From the NCBI GenBank assembly GCA_033239125.1, contig BSWB01000004.1:122149235-122213234 (forward strand): 64,000 bases of DNA. The letters run 5' to 3'. Shown here piece after piece: positions 22,565-34,233 of the stretch; the stretch's first letter is position 1, and every line of letters begins with the position of its first letter. This stretch comes from Fagopyrum homotropicum. Lineage: Eukaryota; Streptophyta; Magnoliopsida; Caryophyllales; Polygonaceae. Under the pieces are notes generated by a model. That model worked only from the letters and a program-made list of their open reading frames with translations, had not been told where the DNA came from and did not search any database. The position numbers were made by a program, and so were the translations under genes.

Positions 22565-23830
22565 TTATGTGTATGCTTGGATGACTCTACCGGATATTAT
22601 TGTTTTATCTTGCTCTATATGCTTATCTGTCATTAAATGCATACATGCAGGTTTATGTTTGAAAAAAACGTCGAAAACTGGTTTAAGAAAAAAAATTTAT
22701 GACCTCGACCGGGATGATTCTGGCCAAACGAGGTAAAGCACCTCGGATGACTTAGAACAACTCGACCGAGGCGGTTTAACTGAGAGATTTTTCGAAAAGT
22801 TTTGTGCTTTTTTTTTCTGGATATGACCTCAGTGATGATTCTGTTTGCAGATTGGTTTTGTAATCTTTATATGTTTGAAAGGTTTTATGATATGTTTAAG
22901 TTGCAAAATGCTTTGTTTGAAGTTTTAGCATGTTTAATACTTTGTTTTTATCAAAATTATGTTGAATTTAAAGGTTGACACCACATGATGAGTTCTCTCA
23001 CTTTCTTCCTGGAATGATTGAGGCAATTCACTCTCTTCTCTTCTTCTTCTTGATCATGCTTAGCCCCTCATATGCATATTTAGCTTCCTTTACCTATCTA
23101 GGAATTTGGAAGCAAACGAAGAAAAGAAAGTGAAAGAAAAGTTGAGATGATGGCTGGAAGTTTAGAAAGAAACAAATAGGTTTGAGGAAGTCAATCACGA
23201 TGATGAGTAACTCGGCATCATTCACATAGCCGGGTGTTTGTGTCTTGCCAAAGTCGGATTGAGCGATATTCCTAACGGGTCATGGTATGTGCATCAAGGG
23301 TTTGAGGCATCTCGAGAAATTGATGATTGTTGATCTTCTAGGCTTCGGTTATTGTGCACCTCTTTCCATGCATCCCAAAAAGTAAAAATAAATAAGCAAA
23401 GCTTATTGGTGGAGGATGTTTTGTTTCAAAGAAAGTGAAGTAAGATCCTTTTCCCGGATTCTAGCACCACATTCCCTATATATATCCTACCCTCACACGT
23501 TTCTTGACCTCTTTTGGAAGCCCTTGAGACCTCGAGCTTGTTGATTGACTTGGTGGTTTAAACTGGATTATACATGATTAATTTCGATAATTATGATTTA
23601 TTATACATTCTATGATTTATGCAAAGATGAACCACTTTCTTATGTTTTGATCATGTTTTGATGTTATTTTGCCATGAAGCATTCTCTTAGAGTGATCTAT
23701 GAGTGGAGCACACCACCAAAAATGTTTTGAAATACTTTTCATTGATCTTTATGACTTATAATCCATTCTATCTTGTACTTAAGATTTGGAACTTGCTTGG
23801 GGACAAGCAAGGGACAAGTATGGGGTATTT
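22565..23830 (+). other. 3' untranslated region of C1 (after the chromovirus)
   Basis: C1 resumes at TTATG. A C-motif cluster lies at 22704-22775 (CCTCGACCGGG, ACTCGACCGAGG). The cross-family conserved block spans about 23180-23375, with the ACTCGGC/GCCGGGT hairpin (ACTCGGCATC variant loop). The hairpin CTTGCTTGGGGACAAGCAAG (23792-23811) and PPT AAGTATGGGG (23816-23825) precede the LTR. No gene is seen. Confidence 0.75.
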
Positions 23831-25621
23831 TGATAGCATGTATTATAGTCTATATTTTGGGACTTGTATGGACGTTTTATCTACATAAATCTGTATGTAT
23901 GGATGTATATTATGGGATTATATTGTTGTTTCATCTACCTTTACGGGAATCGAGGTCAACACCAAGGTTCGTTGTAATCATAGGTAAAATGGCACATTTT
24001 GGATCGAAATGGAGCTAAGGAGCTAAGGAGTCATAGGAGCTACATTTTGGAGCACAAAAGAGAACTCAAGAAGCAAGGAATTAATGAAGAAGATTTACTT
24101 TGGACCAAAATTGAGAGATTTCACATTCAGCTGAGATTCACCTCGGTCAGCTACAGTGTCACCTCGACCGAGGTGATCTTGAGAAGCGTCTCGACCGAGG
24201 CGAACTCCCTGGCGCCGGCGAGATCATATCTTTTGGCTGAGATCTTTTATTTTTGGAAGGAAGATATCTTATATTTTTGAGCTGGATTTTTGGAAAAAAG
24301 ATCATATATTTGGGAGATCTATTTTAGAGATATAATATATTTTATAAGAAATTATGTTTTTAAGATATTATTATCTTTGGAAGATAATTCTCCTATATAA
24401 AGGGTTGGATTTTCCACAATTCAGCCATCATCTTTTGATCATCGACGGATCTAATCTTTGGATCATCGGATTTTTTGGATCAACGCAGCAGTTAGGAGAT
24501 TTTCTGGAAGTTTGAAGGAAGCTTTAAAGATTGAAGGAAGGAAGTTTCCTAGTTTTAAGATAGCTTTTGAGGGAGTTTGTAAGATTTTCTTAGATTCCCT
24601 TTGGTTTATTGTCTTGTTTGATTTGTGATTCAAGGAATGCTGATTTGTGAACTATTTGATTCAGTTATTGAAGCCTTGTTCTCAAGGTTTTTATGTTCAA
24701 ATATTCATTCCTTTCCCTTTTATTCGATTATTGTTTTCATGATGCTGAGTGGCTAAATTCTTTGTTCGATTCTAGGCTGATTGGTTGAAAGTTGTGGGAA
24801 AGACAATGATAAAATGATCTTAACCCCAGTAGGACCCTGAAAGCTCGAGTCTTTAACCTTAACCCTAGAGTACCTCGCTCAATCGATGAACATCTCGGCC
24901 GGGGTGGAACTTAACTGACCGAGGTGACCTTTTCTGATCCGAAACTGAGAGTTAAGTGTTCTAGTTTGCCAAATCCTATTCTTATTACACCTTTCCTGGT
25001 TCAATGCAAGTCTAGGATGAGACTCACCCGTTGATTCCTTTGTTTGTTTACCCATGATCATAAGTTTAGGTAATAAAGGTTTATCCTTATTAGGGTTTGA
25101 GTGTGCCTTCATTCCATCTTTGTGAGTTAACCTGAGACTTACCCGGTAAAGGTTGATTTTATTCCCTTAGGTGGTGTGTTGGTTTGAGATTATAGTTCCT
25201 TTCCTTAGTACCTTGAGACTTACCCGGTAATAGAAACTTTGTTTGGGATAGTGAGTAGTGAGACTTACCCGGTAATCTATTCCCACTTTAGAAACACCTT
25301 CCCTTTGCAAAACCTCAGCTTTGTCCGCGTTATCCTTTGAGATCTTGAGTCGGAACCACAACTAGATGCTTAATCCCTAGAATCCGCATTTCCCCTTATT
25401 TGACCTTATTATCATCTTTTGATTGCTTTAATCGCTTATGTGGTTATTAGTTGCATTGACAACCTATTCTTGCTTAGTTTCACCTAAGTCCCTGAGATCG
25501 ACACCCCGGAATTCTTGCTTTTTACTATAATTGATTCGTACACTGCGGGTTCGCATCCTTGTTTTAAGCATATTTCTTGGGATATAAATTTAAAGCTTGC
25601 ACACACCGTTTGGAGCGAACA
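23831..25621 (+). repeat. 3' LTR of C1
   Basis: 1791 bp, a close match to 8079-9869. The TATATAA box is at 24394-24400; motif clusters are at about 24138-24210 (with CCTCGACCGAGG) and 24870-24930. Confidence 0.93.
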
Positions 25622-25626
25622 ATAAA

Positions 25627-26086
25627 TATAAAGAAAAGTCTAACGGTTTTATTCTTTTCTATATATCTCTTTGTCTTTATTTAAAAGCTAACTTGTGTCT
25701 TGTTCTTGTAGGTTTAAGGATCTTTAACTTGTTAAGTTGTGTTGACGTGGCTCAACACATATATATGATCAAGACGAGAACATTGATGAAATACGTATAA
25801 AAAGAACCAACCAAAGTAGTTTGCATGCTAAAAATCAACCTAGTGTAGCTCTTTTCTCCATTGTTTTATCACATCTTTACTTGTTTTCTTGTACTTTAGT
25901 CTTGTTACAATTCAACCCCCCCCCCTTATTGGGTACAATCTCGATAATTGAATCTAATTAAAACCTCAACTTAACTCTCTTGGGTTCGACCCATACTTAC
26001 ACTATACACAAACTTGTTAGTGTAATATTAGGAATTCTACTTTGACCTAAGTTAAAAGACAACGACCTAGGATTTTAGCCACGTCA
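25627..26086 (+). repeat. 5' LTR of B1, right part
   Basis: The last 460 bp of the B1 LTR after the C1 insertion, matching 32405-32877 in B2. It includes a poly-C run (25916-25926) also present in B2 (32711-32724). It ends ACGTCA just before the PBS. Confidence 0.88.
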
Positions 26087-26090
26087 AATT

Positions 26091-26108
26091 TGGCGCCGTT
26101 GCCGGGGA
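26091..26108 (+). other. Primer-binding site of B1 (tRNA-Asp type)
   Basis: TGGCGCCGTTGCCGGGGA, four bases after the LTR end. Confidence 0.85.
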
Positions 26109-26163
26109 GTTTAGTTGTGTTTTTATTTCTTTTCATTATTGATTATTGGTTTGGACCATTTTT

Positions 26164-27837
26164 ATGGTCCAAACCCGTGCTACTAACGCCGGATTTGTTT
26201 CTTTTGATCCCGAAATCGAGAGAATGCACATCCGACAATGTAGACAACAACGAATCCGTGAAGAGATGGTCAACCGAACTCTTCGCCAACTCACGCAGCC
26301 AGATTTGACTCAACATCCTCTTGCGGTCACCATACCGGCAATAGGGGAAGGAGTCAACTTTCAGCTCAAGCCATGGCTGATCCACTTGCTCCCATCCTTC
26401 CAAGGGTTGAGTGGTGAAGACCCCATCAAGTATCTTGGGAAATTTCATACCGTGTGTATGAGCATGAAGCCGGCCAACCTTACCGAAGAACAAATCAAGA
26501 TGAGGGCGTTCGTTTTCACGCTCAAGGATGGGGCGGACGATTGGTACTACCATCTTCCGTCCGGTAGCATCGACATATGGGAGAACCTCCATAAGGCGTT
26601 TTTGGAGAAGTATTTCCAGCTAAGAAGGCAAATAGCTTGAAGAAAGCTATAAGCAAATTAGAGCAAGAGGCGGACGAAACTCTTTATGAGTATTTCGAGC
26701 GTTTCGCAAGACTCCGATCTAGCTGTCCTTTCCAGGGGTATTCTACCCAAAATCTAGTCTTGTACTTGTACAATGGCTTGCTTGACAATGAGTGGAGGAT
26801 TCTCGATGCTGCTTGTGGAGGTAATATTCTAAACTCCACTCTTGACCTTGCTTTAGAGAAAATGCACGAACTAGTGGAAGGAACTCGGAATATTGGAAGG
26901 ACCTCTACCAAAAGAGGAGTTCATGCTATCAATTCTGGCCGTAATGAGATTTCAACGGAAATTGCCGAACTGAAGGAGATGGTAAAAAGATTGACTTTGA
27001 TGGGAACTCCACAACAACTCAAGCCATGTGGAGTTTGTGCCGATCCGTACCACCCAACGGACATGTGCCCTCAAGTCCAAGATGACGATGTTGAGGTGAA
27101 CGCATTGGGCTATGGGAAACAACAGCAACAAAGGCCAAGGAACGATCCATATGCACAAAATTACATTCCAAATTGGCATGATCAACAAAATTTTCGATGG
27201 AGAGATCAACAAAACCAGCAGCAGCAGCCCCACCAAGGTAAGTCTCAATCCACTGAGGATATGTTGTAGGTTTTAACTAAACATTTTGCTACCCATGTCC
27301 AAACTATAGAGTCTAGCATCAAGAACCTTGAAAAACAGGTTGGACAAATGGCGGAAGCTATTACAAGGATCGAAGCTTGATCCTCCGGAAATTTGCCTTC
27401 CCAAACGCTTGTCAACCCTAAAGAGAGTTTTAGAGCTCTAACATTGAGGAGTGGGAAGAAAATCCAGCAAAAGCCAGCAAAAAAAATGAAGAACAAACCC
27501 TCTGACAAGTCTGCCATCCCCACAGCCGCCCCAGTGGATGCAACTGCGTCGGCTCCTGTGCAGACGTCGTCCCTGCGGCTGGATGTCACCACCCCTGAGC
27601 CACCCCTATGCCTACAACCTTCCACCCGTGCGGAAAAGACGACAGAGGTATCTACTAAAGAGGATACTTACATCCGTCCTAGTTCCCCCCCCCCCTCTGT
27701 ATGTTGAGAAACCACTGGCTCCCGTTCCTGAGGCAGTGAAGGACCGAAGAGTGATTGAGGATAAGGATCTCTTTGAGACCTTTTCCAAAGGCGAGGTAAA
27801 GATCCCTCTCCTTAAACTTGTGAAGAGTATTCCTTAG
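26164..27837 (+). pseudogene. Gag of B1 (frameshifts and stops)
   Basis: It starts MVQTRATNAGF. The capsid-type gag domain spans 26164-26900 (FTLKDGADDWYYHLPSGSI, FLEKYF, YEYFERFARLRSSCP). A one-base frameshift near 26611-26615 splits it into 26164-26640 and 26637-27269. One zinc knuckle, CGVCADPYHPTDMC (C-X2-C-X4-H-X4-C), is followed by a Gln-rich tail. A TAG at 27267-27269 and a TGA at about 27378 interrupt the C-terminal linker. A further frameshift is at the C-run near 27687-27697. The linker (27530-27640) encodes B-motif-like GC segments. Confidence 0.85.
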
Positions 27838-27969
27838 TATGATCGTTTTTTGAAGGAACCTTGCACCATCAAGAGGAATCAAAAGCTGAAGGGGAAGAAA
27901 AAGGTGCAAGTTAGCTAGCATGTGTCCGCCGTCTTCCAACGCCGAATGCCCAATAAGTGTAGTGATCCG

Positions 27970-28742
27970 GGCATGGTAAGCATTCTTTGCGTTATAGGGA
28001 AACCCGTTTTGATAAGGCTTTGCTTGATCTTGGTGCTTCTATCAATGTTCTTCCTTATTCCATCTATAAATCTCTTGGCCTTGGGCCGCTAATTGAAACT
28101 CGGATTGTAGTCCAACTTGTTGATAGATCTAATGTTTACCCAAAAGGGATTATTGAAGATGTATTAGTAATGGTAGATGATCAGATTTTTCCTGTTGATT
28201 ACTTTGTGATGGATATTGAAAATGACTCACATGCTGCACCTATATTGTTGGGAAGGCCTTTTCTAAAAACCGCTAGAACAAAGATTGACTATGTTAGTGG
28301 AAAATTAACCATGGAATTTGATGGGGAGGTAGTTGAGTTTGACATTTATAATGCAATGAAATACCCTGTTGATGATCATTCTCTTTGCGCCATTGATATT
28401 ATTGATCCTATTATTCAAGATGTTTTTGACATTTTTAACATGGATGAATTAAAAAACATAATTGAACATGACATTGACATTCATACTTCAGAATATGCCT
28501 TAACATCTAGCATGCAGGAATTCCTAGCTCAATTAGATGGGAACAAAAGGCTCCCTATCACGACTTTGGCCATTGGGCCCACATTGCTAACCCCAAGCGA
28601 GAAGCTTGTTCCATCTATAGTGCAGGCACCGGAGATAGAATTGAAGGACCTTCCACCTCACCTCAAGTATGTTTTTCTAGGAGAAAACAATACCTTACCG
28701 GTGATCATCTCTAGCAAGTTGTCCACCGGTGATCATCTCTAG
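27970..28742 (+). pseudogene. Protease of B1 pol
   Basis: The open frame 27987-28742 carries the aspartic protease active site LLDLGASINVLPYS, the flap-side segment GRPFLKTARTKID, and the start of the PR-RT linker (LKDLPPHLKYVFLGENNTLPVII). The frame is lost at a 28-bp tandem duplication (28697-28724 and 28725-28752). Confidence 0.85.
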
Positions 28743-29417
28743 CAAGTTGTCCACCGTTCAAGAGAAGTTGGTGAAGGTTTTGAAAGAGCACAAGACGGCT
28801 CTTGGGTGGACTATTGCGGACATCAAGGGGATAAGTCCATCAACATGTATGCATAGGATCCTCCTTGAGGAAGAAGCGAAACCATCTAGTCAACCCCAAC
28901 GAAGGTTGAATCCGCCAATGATGGAAGTGGTCAAAAAGGAGGTATTGATCAAATGTTGGAACGTCTTGTGCTCTTTCAAAACCTCATTTTTTATCTTTAC
29001 GCGTTACCATAATATTCTCAATCTCGGATAGTAAGTGGGTTAGTCCAACCCAAGTGGTTTTGAAGAAAGGGGGTATTGCCATGGTGGAGAACCAATATGG
29101 TAAGATGGTCTCAAGCAAGACACAAACCGGATGGAGAGTTTACATTGACTAACGCAAACTAAACACGGTAACGCGTAAAGATCACTTTTCTTTACCCTCT
29201 ATTGATCAAATGTTGGAACATCTTGCAGGTCACCCCTACTATTGCTTTTTGGATGGATATTCGGGCTATTTCCAAATAGCCATTGCTCCGGAAGATCAGG
29301 AAAAGACAACTTTCACATGTCCATTTGGCATTTTTGCGTACCGCAAAATGTCAATTGGACTTTGCAATGCTCCCGGCACCTTCCAACGGTGCATGATAAG
29401 TACTTTGCAATGCTCCC
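28743..29417 (+). pseudogene. Reverse transcriptase of B1, N-terminal part with repair scars
   Basis: RT sequence is recognisable (LGWTIADIKGISPSTCMHRI; QPQRRLNPPM; GYFQIAIAPEDQEKTTFTCPFG; NAPGTFQRCM). It is broken by a filler insertion at about 28943-29010, by a stop within the conserved ID(Y)RKLN motif near 29148, and by a junction at 29402-29417 with the GC-rich insertion. The catalytic FMDD segment is missing altogether. Confidence 0.85.
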
Positions 29418-29844
29418 TGGTTTCGGTCGGGCTTTATAAAAAATTGAGCCCGTTTAACCGGGCCGGGATAGCCCCGGCTACCGGGCCTTGGATGGGTGCA
29501 GTACCCGGCCCGGCCGGGCTGGCGGGCGGGCTCCCAGGTACCCGTTTTTCAATTTCTTGTAAAAACATATTATTAAAAAAATTTTGTTAATTTAATTTTT
29601 TTAAAAATAAATTATATTTAAGATACTTTATGTAAAATATATTAAATTTATCATAATTATACTACGTATTTTATTTTAGTACTTAATATTTATAATAATT
29701 ATACTATAATATTTTATTTTTTTATTTATTTACCGGGCTGACGGGCCGGGCTTTTCGGCCCGACCGGGCTTGTTCTCATGTTCATACCCGCCCGTTTTTC
29801 CGGGCAGGCGGGCCGGACGGGCTGCCCGGATTTGAACAGGTCTA
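29418..29844 (+). mobile_element. MITE-like insertion with one terminal end (hAT-type suspected)
   Basis: About 430 bp unlike its surroundings: GC-rich ends built from GGGCCGGGC-like runs and an AT-rich core (29570-29735). The right end, read on the minus strand, is TAGACCTGTTCAAATCCGGG, similar to the terminal repeats of hAT-type MITEs as I know them. A matching left terminus is absent. It replaces the catalytic core of the B1 RT, so the left end was probably lost with a deletion. The class assignment is tentative. Confidence 0.5.
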
Positions 29845-30601
29845 GTAGAAACCAATTTAGATCTTAATTCTTAAATATGCCATTTCATGGTTGAACAACA
29901 AATTGTGTTAGGACATGTAATATCTTCAAAAGGAATAGAAGTAGATAAGCCAAAAGTTGATGTTATTCAAAGTTTACCTTACCCTACTAATGTGTAAAAT
30001 CCGTTCTTTCCTAGGTCATGCAGGTTTTTATCGGCGGTTCATCAAGGACTTCTCAAAGATCTCAACGCCGTTGTGTGAGATACTCAAGAAGGACACCACT
30101 TTCATAGTGGATGATGATTGCAAGAAGTCATTTGACACTTTAAAAGCGTGCCTCACTAGTGCACCGATCATCCGGTCTCCGGACTAGGAGAAGCCATTTG
30201 AGATCATGTCTGACGCCAGCGATAGTGCTTTAGGAGCTTTCCTAGGACAGAAGGACGGAAGAGCATCACATGTCATCCATTATGCATCCATGACGCTTAA
30301 TGGAGCTCAAAGACACTACTCCACAACCGAGAAGAAGATGCTAGCGGTGGTGTTTGCACTAGAGAAGTTCAGACAATATCTCCTTGGCGTAAAGGTAATC
30401 GTATTCACTGACCATGCAGCCCTTAGGTACCTCATGGAGAAGAAGGAAGCAAAGCCAAGGTTGATTCGGTGGGTGCTCCTTCTAAGCGAGTTTAACTTGG
30501 AAATACGGGACAAGAAGGGGGCTGAGAACCTTGTGGTTAACCACTTGAGCAGGCTGGTGAAGGAGGAGGAAGATCCAACCAATGGAAGGGCTATACTTTG
30601 A
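29845..30601 (+). pseudogene. RT end and RNase H of B1 pol
   Basis: RT resumes with ICHFMVEQQIVLGHVISSKGIEVDKPK and FLGHAGFYRRFIKDFSKIS, then RNase H: MSDASDSALGAFLG, STTEKKMLAVVFALEKFRQY, FTDHAALRYL. Open pieces are 29957-30187 and 30206-30601, with stops at about 29875 and 30185 and a frameshift near 29990. The RNase H piece ends at a TGA (30599-30601), but the frame stays readable into the next linker. Confidence 0.85.
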
Positions 30602-30767
30602 AGCTTTCCAAACGACACCTTCTTCACAACCCTCTGTTGTGTAACCGCCCCTGCGCAACCAGAGCCCCGCCCCTGCGCACAGCCGCCCCTGCGGCTCAAG
30701 CATGGTTCCCCTGCGCCTCTTGTGCCCCTGCGTAAAGCGTTGGTCGCCCCTGCGGATTACACGACTG
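30602..30767 (+). promoter_or_regulatory. B-motif cluster in the RNase H-INT linker of B1
   Basis: Six or more copies of CCGCCCCTGCG or variants in 130 bp (30642-30760), including GCCGCCCCTGCGGC at about 30683. They lie where the polyprotein linker before INT should be. The element stops at 30767. Confidence 0.7.
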
Positions 30768-31351
30768 TTCGCTCAAAAGTGTGTGCGTCAAAGTCTTAAA
30801 TTTATATCTAGAACTTATGCAAAAGCAAACCCGCAATGTACATATCAGCTATAGTAAGGAAAGAAATTCCAGAGTCGAACTCAAGGATTTGGTGAGAATA
30901 AAATCGATTTCAAATTATCTGGCAAAGTATAAAAGCTTTTGCAATTAATAAGGAGACAAATGATTCCATGGATTCAAGTATCCGACTGCGGCTTTCGATT
31001 CAAGACACTTCTAAATATCAAAGGACAAACTTGATGTTGCCAAGGTTATATGTTTCAAAGGAAGGTATCGTACAGCGAAGTTCCAAAACCTATATATCTA
31101 ATCCAAAGATTCTCTCTATAAAGGTTGTTGACGCTGTAACATAGAAAGGTCTAAGGATAAGAATTACGCTCAAACTAACCACCCGAAACCCCAAGATATG
31201 ACTCTCAAAGGTAAAGATGGAAAGCACACTTAAATCTTAATAAAGGATGTTGAGTCTCTCTATTACCCAAATCTTGTAATCTTTAGCTATTAAATGTGGA
31301 ATCAATGATGAAGTCTTTTCACACACTTAAATAGAGATTAAAAAGGTTAAG
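30768..31351 (-). repeat. D-family LTR fragment in reverse orientation (D-prime)
   Basis: Minus-strand match to the last ~585 bp of the D LTR (36341-36926). On the plus strand it starts TGTTCGCTCAAAAGTGTGTGC, the reverse complement of the D LTR end. It is more diverged from D than the D LTRs are from each other, so it is an older insertion. It is cut at 31352 by B2 (TSD likely TTAAG, 31347-31351). The rest should lie beyond the right edge. Confidence 0.82.
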
Positions 31352-32877
31352 TGATAGGTGATAGAATCACTATCGTTTAGGATAGTTTTTAGAGTCTTTT
31401 TATTGTATTTGTGTCGGTATATGCTACTAACTCCTTGGTCCAGAAGAAGAAGACTAAAAGAAGCTAAGGAAGGAGTTATAAGCACTTAGTAGTGAAGATC
31501 GATCATGAAGCAAAGCTTATGTTGCCTCACCGCCCATGCGGAGCCTTGCCACCGCCCCTGCAGGTGACGCCTTACACCGGAGTGCTCCCTACGCCTTCAC
31601 CAGCGCCGGCCATGAAGTGTGTCACCGCCCCTGCGCCACTCCTTGGCGCCCCTGCGGTGACCTGCCCTGAAGAGACGAAGACCAGCTCCCCTACGCCTCC
31701 CACTACGCCCCTGCCTACGCCTCAACCTAGGAGCTGGAAGACGAAGAGGATGTGTCACCGCCCCTGCGTTGACATAGGGATGCCCCGGCGGCTTGGCATC
31801 AGAAACGTCAGGAAGTCGAAGGGTCAGACGTTTGAAGAGCATTGAAGATCCGCCCCAGCGGAATTACCCAGCCGCCCCTGCGGCCATGAAGAAGATCAAG
31901 CGTTTTTTCCTTCACCGCTCCTGCGGACCTGAAGGCCGCCCCTGCGGTTTAACGCCAAAAGCTTTACTCCGGTTGTTTACACCACCTTTATGGCATTAAA
32001 GGTGGCTGTTTTGGGCCGGCCATTTACTCCTATTTAGTGCCTTTTGTAGTATAAATAGTCCTTGGTTGATTGCTAGAATCATCCATCTCATTATCCAATA
32101 AATTATCCACTTAGATTGTCTTGCTACCTTTGTAATGAGTTGCTAACTCCCTTGCTACATTGGGTTGGTTTGAAGCTGCGTTGTTACTTTGGTTGTAAGT
32201 TCTTTTTAATATAAGTTTTCATTCAGTAATACTTTGTGTTTCCTTGATCTCCATTGTCTAATTGCATGTTTACTATTGCTTGAGATTGATCACCTTAGGT
32301 TCTAAAGTGCATGCAAACAACTAGGATTAATAGGTTCCGGGTTCGGGTCTTTAATCTAGTAGCAACTTTGAGTAATAACGGGTTGTAATTACTTAAACGA
32401 AAGGAATGCAAATATAAAGATAAGTTTAACGGTTTTAATCTTCTCTTTATATCCCTTAGTCTTTGTTTCAAAACTAACTTGTTATTTGTTCTTGTAGGTT
32501 TATGGAACACTAACCTGTTAAGTTGTGTTGATGCAGGTTGGCTCAACACATATATATGATCAAGACGGGAGATTACTTGAAAACTTGTAAAAGGAACTCA
32601 CCAAAGTAGCAATTGTATGCTTAGGAATCAACCTAGTGTAGATTCATCCATCATTTTCTTACTTGTCGCATTTAATCGTTTTCATAAGTTTTTGTGTGCA
32701 TCAATTCAACCAAACCCCCCCCCCCCTTTGTTACTTGTCACTATAATCGATAATTGCATCTAAAACACCTTAACTCTCTTGGGTTCGACCCTTACTTAAT
32801 CACTATACTTGTTCTTAGTGCTAAGTCGGGATTTACTTTTGATTGGGTATAGACGACCATAGAAATACCGTCGGTCA
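31352..32877 (+). repeat. 5' LTR of B2
   Basis: About 1.5 kb, starting TGATAGGTGATAG and ending GGTCA before the PBS. The GC-rich motif section is at 31530-31955 (for example CCGCCCCTGCGG at about 31872 and 31936). The TATAAATA box is at 32050-32057 and the poly-C run near 32711. Sequence inside the motif section stays partly open on both strands but has no protein similarity. Confidence 0.87.
32050..32057 (+). promoter_or_regulatory. LTR TATA box (B2)
   Basis: TATAAATA at the same LTR position as 7717-7724. Confidence 0.55.
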
Positions 32878-32882
32878 AATTT

Positions 32883-32900
32883 TAGCACCGTTGCCGGGGA
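32883..32900 (+). other. Primer-binding site of B2 (two mismatches)
   Basis: TAGCACCGTTGCCGGGGA: the tRNA-Asp PBS with two changes (TGGCGCC to TAGCACC), both G to A. Confidence 0.8.
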
Positions 32901-32948
32901 GTTTTAGTGTTTTATTGTTATTATTGATTATTGGTTTGAACCATTTTT

Positions 32949-34233
32949 ATGGTTCAAACCCGTGTTACTAATTTCGTCTTTGCTTCTTTTGATCCAGAAA
33001 TTGAAAGGACGCACATCCGGCAACGAAGACAACAACAACTTCAACAAGAGATGGCTGACCGTACTCTTCGTCAACTTACGCAGCCCACCTTGGCTCAAAA
33101 CCCTCTTGCGGTCAATATACCGGCATTAGGGGAAGGAGTCAACTTTGAACTCAAGGCGGGCCTCATTCACTTGCTTCCATCCTTCCATGGGCTAATGGTG
33201 AGGACCCCATCAAGCACCTTGGGAAGTTCCATACCGTGTGTATGAGCATGAAGTCGGCCAACATTACCGAAGAACAAATCAAGATGAGGGCATTCGGCTT
33301 CACACTCAAAGATTCCGCGGATGATTGGTATTACCAACTTCCATCCGGGAGTATTGACACTTGGGAGAACCTTCACAAGGCATTTTTGGAGAAATACTTT
33401 CCAGCCAAAATGGCCAATAGCTTGAAGAAAGCTATAAGCAACATCGAGCAAGAGGCGAATGAAACTCTCTACGAGTACTTTGAGAGGTTTGCACGCCTCC
33501 GATCCAGCTGTCCTTTTCACGGATACTCAACGCAAGATCTAGTCTTGTACTTGTACAATGGCTTGCTAGACAATGAAAGGAGGATCGTCGATGCGGCTTG
33601 CGGAGGTAATATTTTTAACTCTACTCCTGACCTTGCTTTGGAAAAGATACAGGAACTAGCGGAAGGTACTCGGAACTTTAGAAAGACCCCGGCTAAGAAA
33701 GGAGTTCATGTTGTGAGTTCCGGGAAGAGCGATATTTCCACCGAGCTCGCGGAGTTGAAGGAAATGGTGAAGAGACTAACACTTATGGGAACCCCACAGC
33801 AGCTCAAAGCTTGTGGAGTTTGTGCTGACCCATATCATCCAACGGACATGTGTCCACAAGTCCAGGATGACGATGCTGAGGTGAACGCAATGGGTACGGA
33901 CAACCACAGCAGCAAAGGCCTAGGAACGATCCCTATGCACAGAATTTCATGCCAAACTGGCGTGACCAACAGAATTTTCGTTGGAGGGATCAACAAAACC
34001 AACAACAACAGCCCCGTCAAGGTAAGTATCAAACAACTGAAGATATATTGCAGGTTTTGACTAAACACTTTGCTACTCATGTCCAAACAACAGAATCTAG
34101 CATAAAGAACCTTGAAAAACAGGTTGGTCAAATGGCGGAAGCCATTACAAGAATTGAAACTAGGGCCTCCGGAGGATTACCTTCTCAAACGGTTATAAAC
34201 CCAAAGGTGATGTTGGAAGAGGCTCAATCATAG
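32949..34233 (+). pseudogene. Gag of B2 (two frameshifts)
   Basis: It starts MVQTRVTNFVF and parallels B1 gag. Pieces: 32949-33245, 33236-34060 and 33949-34233. Frame changes lie near 33193 and 33890. It has the capsid gag domain (FTLKDSADDWYYQLPSGSI, FLEKYFPAKMANSLKKA), a knuckle CGVCADPYHPTDMC, a Gln-rich tail and a coiled-coil-like end (TESSIKNLEKQVGQMAEAITRIE). The gene ends at 34231-34233 in the linker where PR would start, 35 bp before hairpin H1. This is the scar of a clean loss of all pol domains. Confidence 0.85.

Larger units (their letters stand above)
8079..25621 (+). mobile_element. Non-autonomous Athila-type element C1 (interrupted by a chromovirus)
   Basis: Bounded by two 1791-bp LTRs (8079-9869 and 23831-25621) and flanked by an exact 5-bp TSD, ATAAA (8074-8078 and 25622-25626). 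The internal part is only about 2.8 kb once the Tekay-like insertion (11451-22564) is removed. It has a tRNA-Asp PBS, a relic ORF, the post-pol hairpin, C-family palindromes, hairpin/PPT modules and the conserved 3' UTR block, but no gag, PR, RT or ATHILA gene. It must depend on enzymes from other elements. The signature palindrome is CCTCGACCGAGG. Confidence 0.92.
7038..30767 (+). mobile_element. Athila-type element B1 (5' LTR to RNase H; interrupted and truncated)
   Basis: B1 starts with TGATAGGTGATGG inside the chromovirus fragment, next to GTGTA (likely TSD). Its 5' LTR is split by C1. After the LTR come a tRNA-Asp PBS, a broken gag, protease, an RT damaged by repair scars and a MITE-like insertion, and RNase H. 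It stops at 30767 where a reverse D-family LTR fragment begins; INT, the ATHILA gene and the 3' LTR are not seen. The signature palindrome is CCGCCCCTGCGG. Reading across the nested DNA: 7038-8078 joins 25627-30767. Confidence 0.85.

Noticed and set aside
23703..24280. Small open frames spanning the C LTR start (also 8078-8543, 44762-45146)
   Set aside because: They run across the PPT-LTR boundary and through U3 sequence, and differ between copies.
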